Assembly: GCA_905178155.1 (NCBI GenBank) | Contig: CAJINV010000026.1 | Span: 132,814 to 153,455, forward strand | Length of the DNA: 20,642 nt | Source of the DNA: Amoebophrya sp. A120 | Taxonomy: Eukaryota > Sar > Dinophyceae > Syndiniales > Amoebophryaceae | Direction: 5' to 3' | In this document: positions 8,901 through 16,906 of the stretch, piece after piece | Position numbering within the stretch: the first letter of the stretch is position 1 | Layout: every line of letters begins with the position of its first letter | Notes under the pieces: model-generated | Told to the model about the DNA's origin: nothing | The model's input: the letters and a program-made list of their open reading frames with translations, nothing else | Database searches by the model: none | Position numbers and translations under genes: made by a program

Positions 8901-11900
8901 CGCCGGAGAGTACTCCCCTCGTGATTGGCCTTGTAAATGTCACGCGATTTGCATCGTGTGGCGACGCAGTCCGCCCGTGATTGTGCTTGCTTTGAGGAAG
9001 CGTTTCAAAACAACACAAAAAACGACCGAAGTGGCCGAGTCCCGTGCTGTTTGCCGCCGGATTTGGGGGCGCGGCAAACCGGCGCACATTTTGCGCGGCA
9101 GTCCTCTGGCCCAATTTGGACCGCCCCGGGCGACCTTCCCCCGGTCTACCTCGATTTCGGGGGAGGATTCCGCAGAGGATTCCGGAGAGGATTCCAAAAT
9201 CCTCTCCGGAATCCTCTGGCCCAAGTTGAGCCGTGTTTCGCGCCCTTTCCCCGACGGCACGGCCTCGATTTCGGGGGAGGATTCCACAGAGGATTCCGGA
9301 GAGGATTCCAAAATCCTCTCCGGAATCCTCTGGCCCAATTTGGGCCGTCTTCCGCGCCCTTCCCCCGATGGCACTGCCCCGATTTCGGGAGAGGATTCCT
9401 CAGAGGATTCCTCAGAGGATTCCAAAATCCTCTCAGGAATCCTCTGGCCCAATTTGGGCCGTCTTCCGCGCCCTTCCCCCGATGGCACTGCCCCGATTTC
9501 GATCGGGAGAGGATTCCACAGAGGATTCCTCAGAGGATTCCAAAATCCTCCCAGGAATCCTCTGGCCCAATTTGGGCCGTCGGTCTTCCGCGCCCTTCCC
9601 CCGATGGCACGACCTCGGTTTCGGGGGAGGATTCCACAGAGGATTCCGGGGAGGATTCCAAAATCCTCTCCGGAATCCTCTGGCCCAAGTTGAGCCGTCT
9701 TTGGCGCGCGCCCTTTCCCCGACGGCACGACCCCGATTTCGGGGGAGGATTCCGCAGAGGATTCCAAAATCCTCTCCGGAATCCTCTGGCCCAAGTTGAG
9801 CCGTCTTTCGCGCCCGTTCCCCGACGGCACGACCTCGATTTCGGGGGGGGATTCCACAGAGGATTCCGGAGAGGATTCCGAAACCCCCTCCGGAATCCTC
9901 TGACCGGATTGGCGCCGTCCTTCGCGGTCTTTCCCCGGCGGCACGGCGTCGATTTCGGGAGGGGATTCCGGAGAGGATTCCTCCGGAGCCCTTTCTCCCG
10001 TGGTACGCACTACCTCATCCGGGAGGATTTCCCCGGGGACATGGCGGACCCCCCGAAGCGAGGGCGGACCCCCCGGGGGCGAGGGTGGATCCCCCGGAGA
10101 ACGGGCGGATCCCCGGAAAGCGGGCGGATCCCCCGGAGAACAGGTGAATCCCGCGGGAAGCCGGCGGATCCCCGGGGAACGGGCGGATCCCCGGGAAGCG
10201 GGCGGATCCCCGAGTAGCGGGCGGATCCCCGAGTAGCAGGCGGATCCCCAGGGCGAAGGCGGATCCCCGGGGAGCGGGCGGATCCTCGGGGCGCGGGCGG
10301 ATCCCCGGGGAACGGGCGGATCCCCGGGGAACGGGCGGATCCCCGAGTAACGGGCGGATCCCCTGGGCGAAGGCGGATGGATCCCCTGGGCCAAGGCGGA
10401 TCCCCGGGAAGCGGGCGGATCCTCGGGGGGCGGGCGGATCCCCTGGGGGAAGGCGGATCCCCGGGGAGCGGGCGGATCCCCGGGGAATGGGCGGAGGGAT
10501 TCCCTGCGCGAAGGCGACTCCCCGGGGAGTGGGCGGATCCCCTGCGCGAAGGCGGATCCCCGGGGAATGGGCGGGCTCCTGGGCGAAGGCGGATCCCCGA
10601 GTAACGGGCGGATCCCCTGCGCGAAGGCGGATCCCCGGGGAATGGGCGGGCTCCTGGGCGAAGGCGGATCCCCGAGGAACGGGCGGATCCCCTGGGCGAA
10701 GGCGGATCCCCGGGGAATGGGCGGGCTCCTGGGCGAAGGCGGATCCCCGGGGAACGGGCGGGTCCCCGGGAAGAGGGCGGATCCCCGGGAAGAGGGCGGA
10801 TCCCCGGGGAAGTTGGCGGATCCCCGGGATGAGGGCGGATCCCCGGGGGCGAGGGCGGATCCCCGGGGAACGGGCGGATCCCCCGGTCGAGGGCGGATCC
10901 CCTGGTCGAGGGCGGATCCCCGGGGAGCGGGCGGATCCCCGCGGGCGAGGGCGGATCCCCCGGAGAACGGGCAATCTGTTTCACGGGCGATATACGTGCT
11001 CCACGGTATTTAATTTCCCACAAAATAACAAGCAACCTTCGTAGTTCCGTCGTGTTTCGCGTTTTAGGTCTCAGAGCGTACCGGTCTCATGAAATTTGTC
11101 ATGCTGATTTGCCTTAGCAACGAGATTTGGAATGTATGACTGCGATTTTTACTACGAGTACGATACTTTTGCACAGGATATCCTGCTCGTCCAGCGGCTG
11201 GTCGTGGTAAACGATGTGACTTTGATCTTCTGCATCGTCATCCAGATTCATTTCCATCCCGTCGCCGGGAGCCGGGCTGTTGTACGTACCTGCTTCAACT
11301 CGGTGGTCATCGTCTTCGCGGCCCATATTTTCATCCTCATCGCCGTAGTCTCTGTCGTCATGATGATCTTCTAGGTCCGCATACTCCAGAAACCGCTCGT
11401 CTTCGTCTTCCTCTGTGTTGTCTGCTCTGTACATGATCCTTCGTGCTGGCAGCTCTGGCTGTAGTTCTTGATCTTGATCATCCACCGTCGGTAGTTCCTG
11501 GTCTCCTTCGTCGAAGAATACGTCTTCGTTGATTTCGGGAAAGTTTTCTAGCAAGGCTTGCTCCGGGTGGAAGTCTTCTTCATCTTCATCTTCTCCTGGT
11601 GCATCTACCGCACTACCTTCTTCAAAAAACTCGTCGTCCTTGTTCGGTGCAACTGGGAAGTGGTTCTCCTGCAGTTCGCGGTCGTGGAACTCATCGTCAT
11701 TTTCATCGACGCTGGCCAACATCTTCTCCTGATTTTTCTCACCCTGCTCTGTAATTTTCCTCTGGTCAATCTGTAAAAAATCCTCGCCACTTGGCGACAT
11801 TGTCCCGACTCCAGCCTGCGCCGGAGCAGCTTTATTTCCCATATCGATTTCTTTCTGCACCAGCATCGGATGCACTTCCGGTACCCCGGTGCTGCGCCAG

Positions 11901-14030
11901 AGGTGCCTCTCGGTGCCGTCTTTCATTTTTACTACCACCCTCTCCTATCAAATGTAAAAAGTGTCTGGGTCTGGAAGAATGCAACTTGTGATGCTGCGTC
12001 TGCATTATCCAAAAATCTGTATTGCATGAACAGCAAAAGAGGTCTAGTTTTGGCCACGGCGAGAGGGCATTTCTCATGCGGTATAGGCACAAGAAAGCCC
12101 TCACAAGATCTGCGATGCTAGGGCATGCATCGTAGACATCAGGAGTCACGCAAAACGTGCATGACAAACCTTGCATCCTTCCAGACCCGGACATTTTTGC
12201 ATTTGATATCTCCGCGAAGTCTGGGTGGATAGTATCCCTTGAAAAAACTGCTTCACTCTGAGGTGTGATGATTTTGCAAGATCTGCATCACAAGTTTGTT
12301 AATACACATGACAAAGAAAACTTGGCATGCGTGCTTCCTAAAGGAAGAACACACAGCTAGAAATCCAATGTCTTGCATGTGTAGCAACACAAACAAACTT
12401 GCATTCCGTTCTATGCATCACAAGTTTGCAGTGAAGCAGTTTCAGTTTTTTCTTACGATAGATGAGGCCGCTTCGGTAATCCGGATGATCTTCGTCCCAG
12501 AAATCAGGGTGGAGCGCGTATTATGCGTAGCAAAAATGTCTGGGTCTGGGAAGTTGCAACTTGTAATGCTGTCTTTGAATTCCAAAAAAATCTGTATTGC
12601 ATGACCAGCAACGGGGGTCCAGTTTGTCTTACGTGGAAAGGGCATTTGCATTTCTCATGCGGAATGGGCATTAGGAAGCCCTGTAAAGAAAAAGATCTGT
12701 GATGCTAGGTCATGCATTACAGGCATCAACATCATGGATCATACGAGATATGCATGACCAACCTGGCAACTTTCCAGACCTAGACATATTTGCATTTGAT
12801 ACGTATAATTTGCCTGACGCCGCGTGGAGGTTTTCTGCTCCCTCTACTGGTGCATCTACTAGTGCTTCACCGTCGTTATTCGCTTGTTGCAAGAAAGAGC
12901 TTTGTTGTTCTACTGGCGGTGGTGGTTCTTTTCTTTCAAAAGACGTTGCGCCGTCTACGTGCTTTGAAGATGAAGATGACGACAAAGCCGCCTGCGCCTC
13001 CCTATCGTCGTCCGGTGAGACAAAACCGTTCCCAACACCCAGCCGCTCATCATAGTCATCGCTGACATCGTATCCCAAGAAAAAAGTGTATACAGTTACA
13101 CATTTGTTCGAGTTTCTGCATCACAAATTTTCTCTGTGTGGCAGGCACAACTTGTAATGCAAAGATCATAAGGGAAAACAGAAAGGAAACGAGCCTCCCA
13201 AGCATTTCCTGCATGAGAAAGGTTGTCTCTGTTGCTGGTCTTGCATCATAATGTGTAAGAACTGTAACACTTTTTTCTTGCGATACACCCAGCCGCTCAT
13301 CATAATCATCGCTGACATCGCCCTCCGGTTCTACTACGGAGGAAGATAGGAGGTTTTGATCGGCTTGTGAAGCAGAAGCATAGTCGTCTGGTGATGTCGC
13401 GGCTTGACCTCCGCTACTATTTGTTCCGTGGTCACCGTTTCTTCCCTTCACCGTGTCCAGCTGCGTCCAGAAAAGGAAAAGGAGGAGAAACATCCAGTAA
13501 AAGCCGTTTCGGACAAGCAAGATTGGTTTCAATTGCGATAGGAGGTAATAGTGGTGAAAAACTACCCGGTCGGTTTTTCCTGTTTTCGTTTTTCGCCTCG
13601 CTCGGTTGTGTGCGTAGATTTTGCTGGTGGAGGAAAGAGGTGGTGCTGCAGACTTTTTCAAATTTGCGATCGTCGACAAGGAAATAAATGATTGGCGCTC
13701 GTCTTTTTCGGAATCAGGTGAGGCGGAAGCTGTACTGTCGCTGGACCTGAAACAGGACGCGGACGATGTTGGAAAAAGACTCTGTATGCCGCATGGCTGC
13801 ACTTGTTTTTGTCTTCCCGAGCACCACTTGTGGCCCGTGTATGATCCGGCGTGCTTGGGTGGTGACGTTGACGAAGAAGAGGGTGTCGCGGGAGATGCAG
13901 GTACAACTAACCGAAATTGAATCCGCTCTCCGAATGGTGTTTCTGCAAACGCGGCGGTCGGCTTTCTTGGAGGAACACCTCCGTCGACACCACCTGCACC
14001 ACTAGGCACGGTCGCCATTGCGCTGGCCAT
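5930..14030 (-). CDS. Gene B: 1225-aa single-pass membrane protein, acidic/Ser-Arg/Lys-rich, nine introners
   Basis: ATG at 14028-14030 (context GAGCCATGG) and TGA at 5930-5932. Exons on the minus strand, duplicated flank counted once: 14030-13286, 13070-12802, 12521-12461, 12232-12209, 11945-11181, 8760-8703, 8451-7032, 6821-6558, 6302-6243 and 6016-5930. The spliced length is 3678 nt, exactly 1225 codons plus stop; seven of nine removals are not multiples of three, so the open frame is strong support. Residues 1-155 are Ser/Pro-rich and become basic (HNRARRKTKTGKTDR). A transmembrane helix lies at about 169-191 (FYWMFLLLFLFWTQL), with no cleavable signal peptide, suggesting type II topology. 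After it come Asp/Glu/His-rich acidic regions (to about 915), Ser-Arg repeats (RRADSSSSS, SSRGSSRGSS; about 917-1005) and a Lys-rich region. The last 25 residues are ordered-looking (MADYNQLVQLGITSVDKGY). Most of it is probably disordered. The family is not recognised. Confidence 0.87.
6017..6242. mobile_element. Introner-like element in gene B (last intron), family 4
   Basis: The element is 226 bp and starts TATGACATTGCACAACTCCC. Its other end read on the minus strand is TATGACAGTGCGCAACTCCC, and both continue CCTCC. Perfect direct repeats TCCAG flank it (6012-6016 and 6243-6247). Removal joins FEDPALD to MREGRLSMADY and places the gene B stop in frame. Confidence 0.88.
6303..6557. mobile_element. 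Introner-like element in gene B, family 1 (degenerate ends)
   Basis: The element is 255 bp. The family 1 core TGTCTGGGTCTGG is present near the start and inverted near the end, but the outermost bases have drifted to GATGCATTGC and GCAATTCATA. Perfect direct repeats AGTTG flank it (6298-6302 and 6558-6562). Removal joins KDAMTSN to WENEGG in frame. None of the six possible border registers gives GT...AG or any AG end. The interior closely resembles the copy at 8452. Confidence 0.88.
6822..7031. mobile_element. Introner-like element in gene B, family 2
   Basis: The element is 210 bp, starts TATCCCACGAAAAAAGTGTT and ends with the inverted AACACTTTTTTCTTGCGATA; the inverted repeat extends to ACAGTTACAC. 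Perfect direct repeats TTCGG flank it (6817-6821 and 7032-7036). Removal joins GGAPEAE to AEATSTSSRSS in frame. No border register gives an AG end. Confidence 0.92.
7300..7575 (-). repeat. Coding minisatellites inside gene B exon 7
   Basis: Two in-frame tandem repeats. About 7330-7410 has a 9-bp unit encoding Ser-Arg-Gly/Ser (SSRGSSRGSSRGSS). About 7470-7575 has a 27-30 bp unit encoding blocks such as SSSSSRRAD. The units keep the frame, unlike the intronic satellites, which fits expansion under coding constraint. The Ser/Arg composition resembles RS-type low-complexity domains, but the protein also has a membrane helix, so an RNA-binding role is not implied. Confidence 0.8.
8452..8702. mobile_element. 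Introner-like element in gene B, family 1
   Basis: The element is 251 bp, starts TATCAAATGCAAAAATGTCT and ends AGACATTTTTGCATTTGATA. The flanks are TGCTC (8447-8451) and TGTTC (8703-8707), 4 of 5 matching. Removal joins FDETGN to MLEVEEELDG in frame, so the ATG at 8447 is internal to gene B and not a start codon. Confidence 0.92.
9130..9990. repeat. 114-bp tandem repeat with a strong hairpin in each unit
   Basis: The phrase CGATTTCGGGGGAGGATTCC starts near 9152, 9266, 9380, 9494, 9616, 9734, 9836 and 9950, mostly 114 bp apart, with units of 102, 118 and 122 bp too. Each unit holds a near-perfect palindrome: GGATTCCGGAGAGGATT, a 4-nt CCAA loop, then the complement AATCCTCTCCGGAATCC. The unit near 9380 changes both arms and stays almost fully paired. 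The array lies inside the gene B giant introner. Long reading frames here exist because 114 is divisible by three. Confidence 0.92.
10040..10975. repeat. 19-bp GC-rich minisatellite, roughly 49 copies
   Basis: The unit is CGGATCCCCGGGGAACGGG with variants ending GAGCGGG, GCGAAGG or GAGTAACGGG. It is almost entirely self-complementary in its GGATCC and CCCGGG cores. The array directly follows the 114-bp array inside the same introner. The period is not divisible by three, yet stops are rare because of the base composition, which creates long spurious frames on both strands. Confidence 0.92.
11946..12208. mobile_element. Introner-like element in gene B, family 1
   Basis: The element is 263 bp, starts TATCAAATGTAAAAAGTGTC and ends GGACATTTTTGCATTTGATA. 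Perfect direct repeats TCTCC flank it (11941-11945 and 12209-12213). Removal joins IHPDFAE to RVVVKMKDGTE in frame. Its interior aligns with the copies at 1427 and 12522. A GA...AG border register is possible. Confidence 0.92.
12233..12460. mobile_element. Introner-like element in gene B, divergent family 2
   Basis: The element is 228 bp and starts TATCCCTTGAAAAAACTGCT. The other end read on the minus strand is TATCGTAAGAAAAAACTGAA. The inner arms share CTGCTTCACT. The flanks GATAG (12228-12232) and GATGA (12461-12465) match at only 3 of 5. Removal joins YRSGL to IHPDFAE in frame, leaving a tiny exon between it and the element at 11946. Confidence 0.82.
12522..12801. mobile_element. Introner-like element in gene B, family 1
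   Basis: The element is 280 bp. The start is degenerate (TATGCGTAGC) before the intact core AAAAATGTCTGGGTCTGG. The end CTAGACATATTTGCATTTGA then TA is typical. Perfect direct repeats CGTAT flank it (12517-12521 and 12802-12806). Removal joins AASGKLY to ALHPDFWDE in frame. Confidence 0.9.
13036..13320. repeat. 35-bp direct repeats flanking an introner
   Basis: The sequence CACCCAGCCG...GCTGACATCG occurs at 13036-13070 and 13286-13320 with one mismatch in 35. It touches both ends of the family 2 element. Each copy encodes DVSDDYDERLGV in the gene B frame. The frame is kept only if one whole copy is removed with the element (250 bp); removing the element alone would shift it. Confidence 0.9.
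13071..13285. mobile_element. Introner-like element in gene B (first intron), family 2, with 35-bp flanking repeats
   Basis: The element is 215 bp, starts TATCCCAAGAAAAAAGTGTA and ends AACACTTTTTTCTTGCGATA. Arms and interior resemble the element at 6822 in the same orientation. Its flanking duplication is 35 bp, unlike the 5 bp seen elsewhere. Confidence 0.9.
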
Positions 14031-16029
14031 GGCTCGCGGGGTGGGGAGCAGCCCGCGCTCCCACCCGCTTCATGCGTGGTTACCACGGCAAAGCTGCCCT
14101 CATCACGAAGGAGGCATGGTTTTGAAAGGCGGTTCTCTGCGCTCCATCGGTGCGGACCGCAGGGACGGTTGGTCTGTTCGTGGTCCTCGCAAATGAGTGC
14201 CGCTTATTAGCTTTGTGACAACTCCCTCGAAGCGAGACACATACAACAGCAAAACAGGCAAGGCTGCCCCTCAAACTGTACAGATGGGGATCGCGCGTTT
14301 CCTCTCAGGCGCTCGGGTGAGAAAGAGGCCTGTTAAAGCAGGCGCTGGGGCACTGCCGCTGCAACAGAAAGGCAAGAAGCCTCGCCCCGAAGGAAAACAT
14401 CGGCGCGCCAGCCTATCCCCTCGTCCGTTCTCGCACACATCGTCTCACTCCCTCCACTCACTTCGGGCTCGGCTGGCCGTGACGAAAACAATGCCACGAG
14501 CGGGTGGCGCGCGTGCTTCATCGCGCTCCGCAAGAAGTTCTTCTATCTGTACTGGTAAAACGGGCCACTTTATATAGCAGCAATGCATGCTTTTGGCGCC
14601 CGGGCCAATTCTGGCGCGGGCGGCGGCGGGAGAGCTGCGCCATTGATTATTCCACCTCGCCCGGGCAACCCACAAACGTGGGAAGAAAAGCCGGGGCTCG
14701 CGTGCCCCCCCGGCCGCCACCAAACCGCCCGGCGCGGGCCTTCGGGAATGAATAGCGGGGGGGGGGTTCGCCTCGGACGGCCGCCGATTCGCATGGCGCA
14801 GGCCGTTCTCTTTTTAGCGCGCCGGCAGGCCCACGGAGGCCCCCGGCAAACGGGGGCCAAGAATTCGGCGCCGGGGCTAGCCGCGCACCGGCGCGGCCGC
14901 TCGCTGTGCCCGCGCGTTTTCTAGCTCTGCGGCGAAGAATGAAGGGGCGGCGGGACCGTGACGGGGCGGCCCGCTTCGTGTTCGCGCCGTACGCTTCCGC
15001 ACCAGTGCGACCGCTTTCATCCGCTTCCACTTGCCACAAAGGGCGGCCGGTGCTGCGGCAGCTTCAGCGCTTCACTTGCGCGCCTGCGGGCCGGCGCGCT
15101 TCCTTGGGTGGCGTAGGCCGCGCACTTCAAATTCGCGTTTGCCAGAGGACCGCCTCAGACCCGCGCCCGTTTCTGCGCGAGCTGCGCGACTACGGTGCGA
15201 TCCCTGGAAGGGGGCGGCGGCTGAACCTTGTTACGGAAACCCGAGCCGCGCGCCATGATGCTCTTCAACCGGTCTTGTAGTGGATACACCTAATACAGGC
15301 TGGCTTTCGTCCACTGATGTGCTTGGAACTGGATGCACATCTAGATCTAGTGCGGAGGACCCGCATCAAAATCTATTGCTCGTTCACTTAGAGTGCCCTC
15401 CAACTCAATGGCCACTCTTCTCAGTGCTGATTTCCCTAACGCAATTCCTCCGCAGTATATCCTCTTCCCTAATCTTTCAAGACGTAAAATGTAGAACTCT
15501 TCCCCTTCTCTACCCTCTTCCACTCCTGTTAAATCAGGTCTCCACACACGACATTACAGGAATCTTACGCAGGACTCCATCGGAAAATCGCGCTTGGTGC
15601 CGATGTTAAGATTAGAAAAAAATCTGATCTGGGGACGATTGAGAAGACCGAACAGCGCACAAGAATACATGTTGCCAGGAAGCACTTGCACGGTGGCAGC
15701 GAGAGCTTTCATAGTGTACTAGTTGTAAGTATTTTCTGTTCGCGTTCTTTGCCGGAAGTTGCTGTTCGTTTTTGTCGGAAGTTGCTGTATGTACAGTGTT
15801 AATTTCCATCCAACAATATATACGCGTTGACGGTCTTGCTCGTTGAAGTATTCATTGTGCATAGAGAGACAATGATTTTTACATTTAATTTCGAGTAGTA
15901 CGTACGAGATAAATTTTGATTCTGTAAAGAGTTTCTGTAAAAAAAGCTTTTCGTTAAATCTGTAAGCTGTTGTTGTTCTTTTTCATTTTCAGCGCTTTTT
16001 CATTTTCCAACCACCACTTCACTTCCACC
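14031..16029. other. Intergenic region between gene C and gene B, no supported gene
   Basis: About 14031-15280 is very GC-rich with several overlapping Arg/Pro/Ala-rich frames on both strands, which look like composition artefacts. It probably contains the upstream region of gene B; a TATATAG stretch occurs near 14571 but on no defined promoter. About 15280-16029 is less GC-rich. A 66-codon minus-strand frame at 15347-15547 looks mildly protein-like but is isolated. A short direct repeat, GGAAGTTGCTGT, occurs near 15762 and 15777. No introner is seen here. Confidence 0.5.
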
Positions 16030-16906
16030 CTATTCCTTGCCGCTATCCAGTGAAATAAATACATCAGGATCACAAGAAAAGCTGCGTACTTTGTACCACG
16101 CTGATGTTGCTGTTGTACCAATAGGGCATAACAAGTGTGTTGCGTTTTTCTTGTGACTCTGAAGAAATATTTTCATCAGATAAAACATCTCGCCCTGTAA
16201 AGCCGCCACCGCCCTTCGCCGCTCCCTATCAAATGTAAAAATGTCTGGGTCTGGAAGAGTGCGCGATTTGTCATGCAGCTTTTCCATGATCCATGAGGTC
16301 TGGAATGCAGGACCTAGCATGACAGATTCTGTGCGATCTTTCTCATGCCTATTCTGCATGAGAAACTGCCTCCCGACTTGGTTAAAACTGGACGACTTTT
16401 GGTAATCATGCAACACAGATTTTTGCATGCTGCAGATTTAGCATGACAAGTCGCATTCTTCCAGACCCAGACATTCTTACATTTGATACTCCCGGATGGA
16501 TTGCAATTTCACCATCTGTTGCTCCATCGCATCTATCGCCTCCTTCTCGTCCTTATCAAATGCAAAAATGTCTGGGTCTGGATGATTCCGGGATTTGTCA
16601 TGCTAGTCCGGCATGGCTCTGAGCTCTGTATTGCGTGGCCGCAAAGGGCTTCTCTTGCCTGTCATGCAGAAACGCAGTTTCTCATGCGGAGTACGCAACT
16701 CTGCACCACGGAAAAACTTGTCATGCTTGGCAGTGCATTACAGTATGCGCATTTTTCCCTGGCTTGCATCACAAGTTTCCAGACCCAGACATTTTTGCAT
16801 TTGATAGTCCTTGGCCAACTGCTGGTCGAGATTGTAGTTCAAGTGGACTTCGTTCAGTATCTCCGCTGCCTTCAGCGGATTGTTTTCGACGTTGGTGGCA
16901 ATACTG
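16030..16906 (-). CDS. Gene C: 3' part of a coiled-coil protein gene, two introners, 5' end unresolved
   Basis: Exons on the minus strand: 16906-16807, 16553-16489 and 16226-16030, with one copy of each 5-mer flank kept. Together they give about 116 codons and a TAG stop at 16030-16032. The first two exons read as a charged amphipathic helix (KAAEILNEVHLNYNLDQQLA, then KEAIDAMEQQMVKLQ), typical of a coiled coil, with codon choice like gene A. No ATG lies in the first exon and TGA is in frame at its upstream edge, so it must continue from an exon further upstream. At that edge the minus strand reads ...TTGATA CAGTA, which looks like the end of another introner. A second minus-strand frame is also open through all three exons because both removals are multiples of three, but it is less protein-like. 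The family is not recognised. Confidence 0.65.
16227..16488. mobile_element. Introner-like element in gene C, family 1, inverted orientation
   Basis: The element is 262 bp, starts TATCAAATGTAAAAATGTCT and ends AGACATTCTTACATTTGATA. Perfect direct repeats CTCCC flank it (16222-16226 and 16489-16493). The interior aligns with the reverse complement of the copy at 11946: shared CTAGCATSRCAGAT and GCATGAGAAA blocks appear in the same order after reversal. Both host genes are on the minus strand, so this copy is spliced in the opposite orientation. Confidence 0.9.
16554..16806. mobile_element. Introner-like element in gene C, family 1, inverted orientation
   Basis: The element is 253 bp, starts TATCAAATGCAAAAATGTCT and ends AGACATTTTTGCATTTGATA. 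Perfect direct repeats GTCCT flank it (16549-16553 and 16807-16811). The interior aligns with the reverse complement of the copy at 6303: CTTGCCTGTCATGCA, ACGCAGTTT and AAAAACTTGTCATGCT occur in the same order. Removal joins QQLAK to DEKEAID in frame. A GA...AG register is possible. Confidence 0.92.

Larger units (their letters stand above)
8761..11180. mobile_element. Giant (2.42 kb) introner in gene B, family 6, long inverted ends and two satellite arrays
   Basis: Perfect direct repeats TCCTG flank it (8756-8760 and 11181-11185). The start is TATGAAATGCAAAAGCATCT. The far end read on the minus strand is TATCCTGTGCAAAAGTATCG. Similarity continues inward for roughly 110-125 bp, including AGCATGAYAAAT, GGTACGCT and GACCTAAAA in both arms. 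Between the arms lie the 114-bp and 19-bp arrays. Removing 2425 bp, not a multiple of three, joins QPLDEQ to EYFREDEDEPL in frame. A border register giving GA...AG is possible here. Confidence 0.9.

Noticed and set aside
8937..11035. Long open frames (up to 484 codons) on both strands over the tandem arrays
   Set aside because: They are periodic translations of the 114-bp and 19-bp repeats, overlap each other on both strands, and lie inside an element that must be removed to keep the gene B frame.
11114..11938. A separate 274-aa gene
   Set aside because: It is gene B exon 5 plus unspliced introner ends; its apparent start is a GTG codon, with the frame continuing across the 11946 element.
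15347..15547. A 66-codon minus-strand frame with a protein-like middle
   Set aside because: No upstream exon, introner ends or recognisable motif support it.
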